A stretch of 64,000 nucleotides of DNA from the NCBI RefSeq assembly GCF_023159225.1, contig NC_063162.1, forward strand, positions 92,093,880-92,157,879, given 5' to 3'. The notes under the pieces were generated by a model. That model saw only the letters and a list, made by a program, of their open reading frames with translations. It was not told the origin of the DNA and searched no databases. Positions 47,790-59,324 of the stretch are shown piece by piece (positions within the stretch are counted from its first letter, which is position 1; each line of letters begins with the position of its first letter). The DNA is from Perognathus longimembris pacificus. Lineage: Eukaryota > Chordata > Mammalia > Rodentia > Heteromyidae. Made by a program: the position numbers and the translations under genes.

Positions 47790-48130
47790 AAAAAGGAAAG
47801 AGTTCTATTCCTTCCCCTCCTGTGTTCAAAGCCTGGATTGAGGCCAGTGTCCTAATCAGTTCTCATTGGCCCTGGAGGAATCAGAACCTTTTGTAAAATA
47901 TAATAAAGGGCATAAAATCATGATAAAATGCATGAAAAAGCAGTGCCTTTGGTTAGGGAACTAGAAATAATTTAGCAGAACAGATGGATTGCGTTGGTTT
48001 GGTATTACTGAGGACATGAAAGGGCTCATTTTGTGGCGGTTCCAAACTAAGAGAAAATGTCCAACTTAAATTTGTCAACTCAAAGTACCTGACTCCACTG
48101 GGAGGCTCCATTTTCTTTAATCATTTTCAA
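47790..48130. other. Repeat-free intronic block, possible conserved noncoding sequence
   Basis: No repeat or frame recognised. It retains TTGCGTTGG and TGTGGCGGTTCC CpG motifs and has AATAAAGGGCATAAAATCATGATAAAATGCATG with several homeodomain-like sites. Conservation unknown. Confidence 0.25.
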
Positions 48131-49444
48131 AGTACTGACATATTCAGCAAGAATTTCTACTGAAATATGTCATTTTCTGAAGCATTTTATCCACTGTCCC
48201 TACACATACAGAATGCATTTTCAATTTTTTTTCCTCTACAAATCACATAACTACAAATACTTAGTTTTTTTTAAATGACTATAAATGACATATTGGTGTT
48301 GATATTACCTGGTGTTATAAATATCACACTTAATATTTAGTGAGTCAAATCATGGCCTATTGATTGTTCCTGATACACCAATTTTCCCACTCCTAAACAG
48401 ATCCTGTACAACAATATAATTTCCCATACCCAATATGCTGCAATGGTTTCATTGAATACTACATGAAAGATGCTTTTTGACTATTCTTCCCATCTGCATA
48501 ATTTTTCCTATTGATGGAGAATGACTTAACCTAAAGCACTCACCTTCTCCCTGACAGCTAAATCTTCAAACTGTCCTCTCTGCAGACCCCACTGAACCAT
48601 CTGCCTTTCTCTTTCCCTTGAACAAATGCAACAGGAAGAGAGCCTGAGACTAAGGCCATATCCAATGCTGATGCCCCTGATAAACACAGATGCTGTTGAA
48701 ACTTGAAAGTCTTCAGTCAAAACAACATTGCTCACCAACCCCGCCTCTGTCTCATCTTGCTTCCCTCTGCCTCATAGTGAACTTGACTCTTTATGCCTAA
48801 TATTTAAAGAGTTGTAAGGGGGTGCACCATTTCCCTTCATCCATGCTGAAAGAGACATGGACACTCTTCCTTCATTCCTGAATAAAGTCGGTTGGTCTCT
48901 TAACTTTCTGCCCTTTCTTTATTCTGATATCTTCATGAATTGGTTTCCTTATACTTCTACCCATCATTGTATAATAACCTCTTCTCAAAATTGTCCTCAT
49001 AAAGTGAAATAGAAGGAAAGAGGCAATGAAGTGATTTTGATTGTTTCTGTTGGTCACTTGGAAAGAAAAGGCATTATGCATTCGAAGTCTTGCATTCCAG
49101 TCCCAATTCTTACCCAGATTTAACATGCCTAAAGCTAAATAGAAGGTATGACTATAGACCTTTAGTTCAACAAATTATTTTGAAGTTTGCTTTTAGCATT
49201 AAATGATAGGATTCTATGGCATAAAATAAAACCAATGAAAACTCAGAATACACTTTACTTTGATTCATAAATTTTCCTTAGACATATGTAATTGCAGTGA
49301 TATATTCCTATGTTTAAAGCAGGAGAAATTTCAAAAGTAGCCAGCTCTATCTTGAAGCACGTATCTTGTAAAAGTGATCACAATTGGATATTTTTTCTCA
49401 CAGCTTATATTCCTATCTTATGATATCTAAAACATAAATACTTT

Positions 49445-49680
49445 TTTTTTTCTTTTTGTTTGTCCTGGGGCTTAGACTCAAGGCCTCTGTGCTGTCCCCC
49501 AACTTCTTTTTTATTAAGGGTAGCGCTCTACCACTTGAGCCAAAAGTGCCACTTCTGGCTTTTTCTGAGCAGTTTCTTAGAAATAAGAGTCTCACAGACT
49601 TTCTAGGCCAGGCTGGCTTTTAAACAGTGATCCTTAGCTCTCCACCTCCTGAGTAGCAAAGTTTAAAGCAGTCAGCTACT
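49445..49680 (-). mobile_element. B1-type dimeric SINE
   Basis: Reverse complement: GTCCTGGGGCTTAGACTCAAGG, GCGCTCTACCACTTGAGCC, AAATAAGAGTCTCACAGAC, CCACCTCCTGAGTAGC. Confidence 0.87.
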
Positions 49681-49719
49681 TTCCCAAATTCTTAAATGCT
49701 TTTGGGTAAGGCACTCCTG

Positions 49720-49805
49720 TATTGTTTGTTTGTTTTGCAGTTCTGGAGATTAAACTCAGCTTGTAGGAAGCAAGAGCTCTCTCACTGTGCTATATCCCCA
49801 GCCTG
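49720..49805 (-). mobile_element. ID-like monomeric SINE
   Basis: GTTCTGGAGATTAAACTCAGC ... GCTCTCTCACTGTGCTATATCCCCAGCC, a reverse-complemented ID monomer. Confidence 0.75.
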
Positions 49806-50289
49806 CCCTTCTGAATTAATACCACCTTCATCTTTCAGGTAAACGCTCACTTCTGTTACTCTTCCATTTCCAAATATTTGATCCAGTTGCCTGTTTCCCT
49901 CTACCTTGTTGAGTCTATGTTAACCATTCTAGTTTTTATTAAAGTAGCCCTTAATATCAATTCTGTCTTTGTATGCTTTCTGGGTCCAGAGATTCTAATT
50001 AACCTTGTTTAGACTTAAGACTGAGCACCAGATGGTTAGAGCCATCCAACAAACCTTAATAGCCAATCTAGGTCAGGAACCACATGCAATAGAATTCAAG
50101 ATTTCCACTGTTGTGACTACCATTTTAAACTATAGTATAATTAAAATAACATGGGGAGTTCTTTCTTGTCTTCAAAACATTACCTACCACTTGTCTGAAT
50201 TAATATTGCTTGCTCACTCATTACTATTTACTTTAAACCATCTCAATAGAATAGCTTCTAAAACATCTAAAAAAAACAGCAATATTCTG

Positions 50290-50420
50290 GAGAAGTAATG
50301 AAAAAATATATACAAATACGATATATACATCACATATAACAAATTATATAGAGAATATAATATGTATACATATATCATATGCAATATATACTACACATAA
50401 TATATACTATATATTTTTAA
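50290..50420. repeat. TA-rich low-complexity sequence
   Basis: Repeated ATATA, CATATA and TATATAC motifs. Confidence 0.8.
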
Positions 50421-50437
50421 GACTTCTCTTTAAATTG

Positions 50438-50452
50438 ATGTGTGTGTGTGCA

Positions 50453-50490
<38 letters not shown>

Positions 50491-50498
50491 TGTGTGTA
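50438..50498. repeat. (TG)n microsatellite
   Basis: TG units interrupted by CATGTGCG and TATG. Confidence 0.95.
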
Positions 50499-50730
50499 TG
50501 CCAATCCTGGAGCTTGTACTCAGGGCCTAGGTGCTGACCCTGAGCTTTTTATTGCTCAAGACTAGTGCTCTACCACTTAAACCAAAGCTCTACTTCTGGC
50601 TTTTTGGTGGTTAATTGGAGATCAGAGTCTTAACAGATTTTCTTGTCTGGGCTCGCTAAGAACCATGATGCTCAGATGTCAGTCTCCTCAGTAGCTAGGA
50701 ATACAGGTTTGAGTCTTTAGCATCCATATT
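50499..50730 (-). mobile_element. B1-type dimeric SINE
   Basis: CCAATCCTGGAGCTTGTACTC, AGTGCTCTACCACTTAAACC, GGTTAATTGGAGATCAGAG, AGTCTCCTCAGTAGCTAGG. It abuts the TG microsatellite, which probably grew beside its tail. Confidence 0.88.
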
Positions 50731-51322
50731 TCTTGATTTTAAGTTATTATGTTCATCACGGGGGAAAAAATCCCTTAATTGAGCTACTCAATGTTCACAG
50801 TTTTATGCAACTGAATTCCTTGTCTTATACATATTTTAAGATATGACAAATACTTAATGGATTATTTTAATGTGTTAGGACTTTCAATATCATAATCATG
50901 TATACAAGAAAGTTCCTTTCCATAAATATTTTATCTTCTTTGAACATTATAATTTTTAAAAGGCTATTTGAAAAAGCCTTAGTGTTGCTGTTTATCTTCA
51001 GTAATTTCCAAACGAACTCAGAGGAGCAGTCTCTTATGTCTTTTGGTTGGATTTTTTTCTGTATTAGTTCCTTGGCAACAGAAATTTTGAAGTTCTAAAT
51101 CACCTAAGTTTGACTATAAGCTGAATAGTCACTTTTGCTATCCTTCTCTGCCCGGATCCACTTGTGGAGAAATACAAATGTCTCAGCGCAGTAGTGAATG
51201 TACCCTGGTTTTCCCCTTACATCTCAACAATTTGCACATAAAGCTCCCCCATACCACAATATCCTTATAACAACTTACAGGACTTCTTGAGTTTCTTACT
51301 GTTTTGTGGTTAGATTGTAAGA

Positions 51323-51350
51323 CACAAACACTCTTAAAAAAGTGTTTGTG
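51323..51350. other. Perfect 10-bp inverted repeat (hairpin)
   Basis: CACAAACACT, 8-nt loop CTTAAAAA, AGTGTTTGTG. Confidence 0.8.
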
Positions 51351-51539
51351 CAAAATAAAACAAAACAGTAAGCTGTTATGTGCTGCCATCTAGTTAGACT
51401 ACTCTATAAAACAAATGTTTAATTGAATTTCCATGAACTGGCAGAATTCAACACTTTGCAATCTTGATGTCAAAAACCTGTGCATTCCAAGTGTTTCTCC
51501 ATGAATTAATAAATTTCCTTATGTGAATGTGAAAAAAGA

Positions 51540-51990
51540 ATTGTTATGTCACTTAAGAATTGCAGGGAAATGCTTTGGCTCCAAGCTGTGGGGCATCTTA
51601 GGACCTTATGCTAAACTTGCTCTCTACTTTTCTCATTAGAACTGTGGAGAAATCCCAGAAGGACCAACAGTAGCCTGGTTTGGTGTCCCAGAATTGTTTG
51701 GTAATTACTTTGTGTTGGCACTTGAATAAAAGAGTTAAAACATTTCAGCACAGTATGTTGCTTAAGGTTTTTAACTTAAGAATTAAGCGAAGCAAAGTTA
51801 TTCAATATTAGTCAAAGGAGGCAATGCAAATTCCACATAATATGTAATCCAACAAAAGCACTCTAAAATGTTATTATTCCCCCAAACAAATGTGAGAGCA
51901 AGCAAATGTCTGTGGGTGGCTTGGTGGAGCTCGGGGAGTCAGGAGCACTTCTGGAAAAACAACTCCAAATGCATTTCTAACAGATGATGG
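51540..51990. other. Repeat-free intronic block, possible conserved noncoding sequence
   Basis: No repeat recognised. Contains a perfect POU octamer ATGCAAAT (51824-51831), AACTTAAGAATTAAGCG and a GC-richer end. Conservation unknown. Confidence 0.3.
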
Positions 51991-51995
51991 GTCAG

Positions 51996-51997
<2 letters not shown>

Positions 51998-52039
<42 letters not shown>
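51998..52039. repeat. (TG)n microsatellite
   Basis: About 21 TG units. Confidence 0.97.
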
Positions 52040-52043
<4 letters not shown>

Positions 52044-53464
52044 CTGTGCACTGAAAAGTGCAATCCTTTCCTCAGGAGCACCCATATACACACTTTGCAA
52101 ATGAGGCTACCTAAAGACATAGCTTATTTCTGAAGAGGATTCCAAATGACCCCTCCAAATCTATTTCTTGTGGTTACCAGAAAGCTGCTGGTTTTGCTTT
52201 TTTTGTTTTCAACAAAAATCCCCAACCAAAATATGAATGACTCAATAGGAGGTAAAAAATAAAATGGCATTGGCATGAAGGACTACTAACCGCCTCACCG
52301 CTTTTAAAACATTGCCACATCATGCCAAAAGAAGCTAATCCCTGAAATCTAATATAATAAAGACTAAAGTTTTCTCTGGCTGCTAATCAGGAGTAGTTAG
52401 AAGGGTACTTTATACTCTACCTTACAAACTAAGAGCAAGGGATCTACCAAGACATCCTAAAATGTGAGTCTATTCATGAGCAAAGAGTGTTATAGCTCAA
52501 AGGAAGTTGGGTATTCTTATTTCATACAGCATTAAAACTGGAATACATCTTAGCACATAACCTGCCTGACTCCACATCTACACATGGAAAAAAACAACCA
52601 TCACCAAAACCAAATGATATGACAGAAGCACACAGATACCTAATGAAAGAATAAGGTGAAATCTATATTGGAACAATTGGCTACAAAGGAATGTGCTTTG
52701 ATTAGCTGGATACCTTGTTGAATGAATCAATACAATACAAAATTTTGATTTGTGGATCAGTCTATTATTCTGAAACGACAGAGCCCATTTAGTGTTTTAA
52801 AAATACCATCTCCTTCTGTTATTTACTGTTATTTCATCATTGCAAAATTGACAGCTGCATTGGCTAAGGAAAGCTGACTTTTATCTCTGTGATTCAGAAG
52901 TGAAAAATTCTTATCTTTTGCCCCAGGGAAATTCTAGCCCCAATATACAAAAAGAAGTTGAATAAAGACAGAGGGGAGGAAAGCTGTTCAAAAACAAGAT
53001 CTGAGATACTTTCCGCATCACACTCCTCTTTTCCCTAATTCTCCAAGGCTCCAATTCTTACAAAGTTTGGCAGTTTTACAAAATATTTATTAGATCACTT
53101 GAATACTGAACAATGATATAGATTCTATGACTTCTGAGTAGCTGGTTTGGAATGATCTTCTTATCTCTTTTGTTGTTTTTTTTTTTCCTACTCCTCTGGG
53201 TAAAATAAATGGAGAAAAGAAAACTGGTCATAAAAAACACCCCTTTTGTTTCTATGCTTTATCTGACTTTTCCCTATGTTTTCCTCTGGTATGGAACTAA
53301 ATATCTCAAGATAATATGCACTTAGTTAATGCCTTCCAATTTCCATTTGAATGTCCCTGAACTTTTCGAAGAGAAAAAAGTATATTAAACTCGTATGTAT
53401 CTAAAGACAAATTAGGTTCAGTTATTTTAAAAGTTATATTTCATGTTTAAAAAAATAGGTTTCA

Positions 53465-53658
53465 GGGCTGGGGATATAGCCTAGTGACAAGAGTGCCTGC
53501 CTCGGATACACGAGGCCCTAGGTTCGATTCCCCAGCACCACATATACAGAAAACGGCCAGAAGCGGCGCTGTGGCTCAAGTGGCAGAGTGCTAGCCTTGA
53601 GCGGGAAGAAGCCAGGGACAGTGCTCAGGCCCTGAGTCCAAGGCCCAGGACTGGCCAA
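53465..53658 (+). mobile_element. IDL-Geo dimeric SINE, young
   Basis: Near-consensus, same internal GCGGGAAGAAGCC as the copies at 4139 and 18334. TSD AAAAAATAGGTTTCA ends at 53464 and recurs at 53660-53674, merging with the A tail. Confidence 0.96.
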
Positions 53659-54524
53659 AAAAAAATAGGTTTCAATCTCATCAAGTCAAAGAACAAACAA
53701 AATTTACACACAACAAAACCAACAAAAATGGTTGTCTATAATCATTTCTTTACTTGAGAAAATAAATTCCTGCCAAGCTGCCATCAAGCTATGTTAGGCT
53801 TCCTTTGTGTTACTGTGACATTATGGCTAAGACATATGTGCTGGGTCTCCATTAAGATTTAATCCACTGGCCTGAGCTCTCTTTTAACTTAGTAAGTGCT
53901 AGCTTGAAGATTCTTCATTATTCGACCAAGCTGTGGCTTGCTTGCTTCATTTTCATCATCCAATCCCTGTGGTCCTCTGACATATCACCCTGTTGTCCAT
54001 ATCACATCAATCAGTGCTACATGAATTGAATAATTTAATTTGAAATTATACAAGACAAAAAATAAAGTGATGTATGGAAGACAGGAATGATATTTTTTTG
54101 CATCAATAACAGTGTGAACCATTATACAGTCCTTTTATCTGTATTCTTTGCTTCTCTTGCAAATGGTTCTCCTTCAGAAAATTAAGAAAACCACTAGAAG
54201 CCTGTGATCAGCCACTGGCACTTTGGAGTGGTTGGGAGCAAGCCAGCAGAGACCTAAGCATGGAAAAAATGTAAGCACCAATGTCTTAGCTGGCAAAAGC
54301 ACCCCCCACCCAAAGTTGCTAATTAGGAAAACATCTCTAACAGATACAAACGTGAGTCTAATGAATAAATTCATTTTAAGATTAGCCTACCATGAATAAG
54401 TACCCTTGCTTGTATTTTCATCTATAATGTATGGGAATTTTTTTAGAAAAGAGAATAGTTTGGACTGCAAATTTCATTGTCAATAATGTAGACTGTCTAA
54501 AGATAACGTTAAGATTCAACAGAG

Positions 54525-54740
54525 GAGCTAGGCTCTGTGGCTGAGTCCGATAATCCTAACTACTCAAGAGGACCATGGTTCAAAGCGAACCCAGGCAGAA
54601 AAGTCTCTGCCAGATTCTTATCTCCAATAAACTACTCAAAAATGCTGGAAGTGGAGAAGTGAAGCAGTGACTCAAGTATCAGAGTGCTAGCCTAAGTCTA
54701 GGGACTGTGCTCAGGTCCTGAGTTCAAGTTCCAGGACCAG

Positions 54741-54741
<1 letters not shown>
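54525..54741 (+). mobile_element. B1-type dimeric SINE with TSD
   Basis: GGCTCTGTGGCTGAGTCCGA, AATCCTAACTACTCAAGAGG, linker TTATCTCCAATAAACTACTC, right monomer GTGACTCAAGTATCAGAGTG ... CCTGAGTTCAAGTTCC. TSD AAGATTCAACAGAG / AAGATTCACCAGAG at 54511-54524 and 54779-54792. Confidence 0.92.

Positions 54742-54777
<36 letters not shown>
54741..54777. repeat. (AAC)n microsatellite in a SINE tail
   Basis: Twelve AAC units between the SINE body and its 3' TSD. Confidence 0.96.
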
Positions 54778-54778
<1 letters not shown>

Positions 54779-56338
54779 AAGATTCACCAGAGAAAGAAAG
54801 CCTTCTGACAGGTAAAATGGATGGGCACTGGAACATGATGGATAAAGCGCCTTCACTCAGAAAAGAAGCAGGCAATAATTTGAGGTCCTTTTCCTTCACA
54901 CTGAGGTTATTAGGTAGAGGATACATTAAATCAAACTTAGAACTTCCAGTATAAGAAACCCTTTGATAATTCTATCCTAAAGAAACAATAAACTTGTGAG
55001 ACTCAGTTGGTACAAGGTGCTTTGGTTTAGTCATTCACAATCTTAACTGCTGAATGACCCAGAAAACATCACTACTGGTTTGATGTTTTAAAAAAAAATG
55101 ATGGAAAGCTATAAAGAAAATATGTATCCTTAAAAATGAACAGTGAATGGTGTTTGCATATTCAGAATTCAATTATTTTTGTAATATGCAGAGAAAAATC
55201 CAACTCACACTATGAAATATAAGCAAACACATTTTACCTAAAGACCATTCTGTCTGTTCCAGCAATTTAATTTCAACCAAAAATGCTTTATAGATTTAAT
55301 GTAGTCTCGTTTCTGTGTTCTCATACTATAATTGTAACTAAAATAGTATACATTTCATTTTTTTTCCCAAGCAGCTGAGAGCTATGTTGAATTTTCCTTC
55401 TTGATCTATATAACACGATGGACAAATCATAATGTCAGTCTGTAAGAAGAGGAGCAGATATCATCTACCTTTGAAAATTAAATTCCAGATAGGGGCATAT
55501 GATTATAATGTAATATAGATCCTATAAAGTGATTTTAAATTAATAAGTGTTAAAATGAAAAGAGAAAAAATAAGGAAGGTATGCTTATTTGGAAAGTGTT
55601 TTAGTTTCAGCTGCAGAATGTCAGTGGATTTGGCAACAAAAGATATTTATAGTAAATAAATAGTGGCTAATCATTTCATATTTTGCAAATTTGACAAGGT
55701 GAGTTTTTACAAATTGATTTCATATTTGTCTATCAGCCTTAGAAAACTAAAGAAACACTTTTTTGTGTGGAAACGAGACTCACTAGCAATTTACAAAGTC
55801 TAAAGAAATATTAAATCTAAAAAAATGCTGACAAAATAAAAAATGTTCAAACTTCTACCCTAAACTTGAAAACATATTAGTAAATAGTCACTTCAATGAA
55901 GAGACTTTTCTTGATAACTCCACAGTGCATCTTTTTTGTGTATTCATTTTCATGAGACTAAATTGCCATATCTTTGAATTAAAAATTCAATTTGAGAAAG
56001 AAAAATTAATTAGTCCTTTGCACTTTGCAAAGTTAACCTAAAGAAATGAGCTCAGGGAATGTTACCTATTCGTAAATAAGAATGCCATCAAATGTACATA
56101 GTAAAGCCACAACAGAACATTCACATCCAGCTCTGCTCAGTCCATTCACCTTGAGTACCTACTGTGTGTCCAGCCCAGAGTCAGCTGGTAAGTCCTGTGC
56201 TATTTGTGTCTATGAGAAACCATCAATCACTCTGTTTGCACTATGTGGTTAATATTTTCTACTACTACTGAAATGAATACTGACCTCTTTACATGATTTA
56301 TTTAAGCAAGTCAAAGAGTGTGGCCAATTCAGGATTAC

Positions 56339-56472
56339 CTCACATTTATTTAGCAGCCCAGTTTCTTGTAGCCGTGACCAGATGCTCTGTATTCTTCCAG
56401 CGTGCTCGGGGTGGGTGGTGGAATTGCCACAAATGCACTGGTGTTTCAGCATCAGAGGATCGTAGACAATTC
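56339..56472 (-). CDS. HDAC9: HDAC9 coding exon (start of deacetylase domain, zinc-binding His/Cys cluster)
   Basis: HDAC9 is a nuclear/cytoplasmic class IIa histone deacetylase that represses MEF2-type transcription factors and has weak intrinsic deacetylase activity. Read on the minus strand this 134-nt exon carries 2 nt of a split Gly codon and 44 codons: [16 protein letters not shown], then [19 protein letters not shown], then ETGLLNKCE. The H-x-C-x-C...H-P-E-H pattern is the class IIa structural zinc cluster (HDAC4 numbering His665, Cys667, Cys669, His675, His678). The acceptor is a pyrimidine-rich stretch ending in AAG at 56473-56475. The donor is GAG|GTAATC just below 56339. The phase is 0 at the donor and joins directly to the next exon. 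HDAC9 is preferred over HDAC4/5/7 because the residues after the zinc cluster ([16 protein letters not shown]) match my recollection of HDAC9. The intact frame and splice sites argue against a processed pseudogene. Confidence 0.96.
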
Positions 56473-57879
56473 CTTCAAGACAAAGGAAGCACAGCCCAAG
56501 ATTGAGTAATGATACAAGTTAGTCAAGATGCTTACTCCCAAAAGCCATTCTTTTCAAAGGAAATTTCACAAAAAGAGAAATAATCTGTATCACAAAGTTA
56601 TCAGGTCTATATAAGAGCTATTTTATAGCATATATTATCATGTCTTTGTAAAAACCATCAATTCATGGCATGACCAGAACCTAGACTTTAGTTTCCTAAA
56701 CAGTAAAGTAATATAAAAGGTGACATTTAAAGAAATGTCATATATATCCTATATAAACTAATATTACTAGAACATAAAATCATTGTGAATTGTTTCTTGG
56801 CAAATACTTCAGTAGAAACTTAAATTTTCTTGTCAAAGTCACAAAATGAGCTGTTTTTGTAAATCATGAATTTATTGAATGAGTACGTTTAACAGTCATA
56901 ATTCACATTAGATGTCTATTCTTGGAATAAACTGGAAAAATTTCCAACTCCTTCCCTGTTCTGTTTGACAGTTTCATCAAGGTTGTACAGAAAAGTTTCT
57001 TCTTGCTAACCTGTTTTTTCCTTACATAAATGTAGGCTATTACATAAACATGGCTAGTGTAAATCTTAAAATATTTTGGTATACTTGAGGTAGTTCTTTT
57101 TGAAATGAATGTCAAGGATGGAGGAGGAATTATCTGACAATAAAGGACACTGCTCCTGCAGAATATAATCATAAGTATATAATCATATATATGTGTAATA
57201 TAACTAATAAATAAAAATATATCACAATAAATTCTGAGTAAGAATATTAAACTAATTAAATAAATGTCAATTTTCAATGTCTATTAGAGTTTTCATAGAC
57301 AATAAATAAAATCTGCCACCAAGGCTTAGCCTGTCATGATTTAATTAGATCCTACAATGGGAAAGATTCTATAAGAGTTTGATGAAATGAATTATTAAGG
57401 GTGCATAAAATATGACTTTTTAAAACAACAAGTTAGAGGACAATTATAACTCTGGATCATCTTAAGAAGCTTTCTACCCCTAAACCTATTCCTTGGGAAG
57501 AAACTTGTTGCTTACAAAATTGCTTGGCATAAGAAATTATTTAACCAATCAAACCTTTTCCAATGAATTACTATGGGAGTAGATTTTCTGGGTGTGGGGG
57601 TCAGGGGAAGTGTCCATGATAAGAAAAAAAATATCAAAAAATCACTTTAAGAGCAGATAAGTTCTAGTAATTTATATTGGAAAGTAAGTTTAATTAAATA
57701 AATTTTCTTCTTCCTTTGGCTCACATTATTGTATTAGAGGAATGCTGGGAGAATATTTTCCCTTGAGTGTAGTAAATTCATGCAGAAGAATGCCATATGC
57801 ATTTTGAAGCCATGTGGTAAAAATTACATCTAAGAAAAAATATTGTTTTAGAGGTCTAAATAATACTCATTCTTAAGAC

Positions 57880-58580
57880 TCAAATGACTTCAAAACCTGT
57901 CTTTTTGCCTGTCTTTGACCAACTAATATTTTCATCCTCTGTCCTGGACTCTCTTCTGAGCAGCGCACTTGGACACTTATCTCTTCAGTTGCCCATCCAA
58001 ATTTTCACTTGGATATCTCCTGGTTTGCATGAAGTGAAAAACTGTACTGTTCTCCTCCCTTTACAAAAGACATCAAGATTCCTTGTGACTCATGCCAGGA
58101 ACTTTAGTGTTCTCCTGACATTTCCACTCCTAGAAACAGAGGGAGCGCCTGCTTTCCCTCCAAAAGAGATCTTGAATCATTCATTTCTTATCTCCATTGC
58201 ACGCAAAGCATACATAATCCCAAGAACCATTATCTCTAATCTGGACTCCTGAGATATTGAATTTTGGCTAACAGACCTCCATTTAATTCCATTGGCCACA
58301 CTGCAGTCAGTAGCTTCTTTTGCTTAAATACTTAATGGATTTTACTGAGGAGATTGAAATTCCCCTAGGACAGCATAGCAAATGCCCCTCCCTTACCTTC
58401 TTTTCATACACCACCTGCCTTTGATCTCTAGTTCTCCTTCCTCCATTCCTCAAAAGATAAAAACCTTACCAGTGTTGCATCATCATAATTCTGTTCCCTC
58501 TATTTCAGAAATTTATCTGATCTCTATTACTCCAACCTGCCTTCACATAATTTCTTCTCATTCTTCAAGACTACGTATTT
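57880..58580 (+). mobile_element. LINE-2 (L2) 3' part, ancient
   Basis: Ordered matches to the L2 ORF2 end and 3' region: CACTTGGATATCTCCTGG, AAAACTGTACTGTTCTCCTCC, CATGCCAGGAACTTTAGTG, AATCTGGACTCCTGAGATATTG, CACACTGCAGTCAG, AAATACTTAATGGATTTTAC. A 122-codon open frame at 57884-58252 is part of this fossil. It gives no recognisable domain beyond L2. Confidence 0.7.
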
Positions 58581-58589
58581 ATTTATTTA

Positions 58590-58870
58590 CCTATTTGTAT
58601 TAGAATTGTACAAGGGGGTCATTCCACTGTGACATTTTCACACATGTATAAAATGAATCCCTATCAATCTTGTCCCCTCTATAATTCTCCCTAATCTTCC
58701 TCCCTGCTTTCCAATACAAGCTCCACCAGCCTCGTTCTTTAATTTACTTGCCTGCAAACAAGATATTTCAATCATATTCATCCTCATTTACCCTCATCAT
58801 TGGCCCAAACCGTCTCATTCTATTCACCCCCTTATCAGCCTATTTCTCCTTCCCCAATCTCCAACTTCCT
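58590..58870 (-). mobile_element. LINE-1 3'UTR fragment, old
   Basis: GAATTGTACAAGGGGGTCATTCCACTGTGACATTTTC, then CCCCTCTATAATTCTCCCTAATCTTCCTCCC, the reverse complement of an older rodent L1 3'UTR. Confidence 0.7.
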
Positions 58871-59099
58871 ATTGATTAATAGCACTCATTGACATTCTTT
58901 CTGTTGTACTCACATAACTGCAATGTCTTTTTAAATGTCACTTCACTAACAAAGCATCTAACAAGATCTGATTTCTGAGCTTCCTCCAAATTTCCTTCAG
59001 AGCATCAATAACAGTTATGTAATTACTACAAAATTTTGTTACTTGCGCATTTCTCTATTTAGATAGTTAGACCTTGTAAAGCACAAACTATAATTGTAT

Positions 59100-59101
<2 letters not shown>

Positions 59102-59133
<32 letters not shown>

Positions 59134-59324
59134 GCCAGTCCTGGACCTTGGACTCAGGGCCTGAGCACCATCCCTGGCTTCTTCCCGCTCAAGGCTAGCA
59201 CTCTGCCACCTGAGCCACAGCACCCCTTCTGGCCGTTTTCCATATATGTGATGCTGGGGAATCGAACCCAGAGCTTCATGTGTGGGAGGCAAGCGCTCTT
59301 GCCACTAGGCCATATTCCCAGCCC
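59102..59324 (-). mobile_element. IDL-Geo dimeric SINE
   Basis: Reverse-complemented copy with a T tail of about 30. TSD AATTGTATAG at 59092-59101 and 59325-59334. Confidence 0.95.

Larger units (their letters stand above)
42988..56338 (-). other. HDAC9: HDAC9 intron, 13.35 kb
   Basis: Complete intron between the zinc-cluster exon and the RIQGRK exon. It contains B1-type dimers, one IDL-Geo SINE, several microsatellites and a long pyrimidine tract. No gene is seen in 42988-45630, 46870-49440, 50730-53448 or 54795-56338. Parts of 47.8-48.1 kb and 51.5-52.0 kb look like well-preserved unique sequence. Confidence 0.9.

Noticed and set aside
56130..56200. ACCTTGAGTACCTACTGTGTGTCCAGCCC motif resembling an ancient repeat or exon
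   Set aside because: Too short and diverged to assign to a family with confidence.
56903..57277. 124-codon minus-strand open frame
   Set aside because: AT-rich composition (Ile/Tyr/Phe-rich), no recognisable domain, no splice-compatible context; expected by chance.
57884..58252. 122-codon plus-strand open frame
   Set aside because: The nucleotide sequence follows the L2 LINE 3' region in order; it is a fossil, not a host gene.
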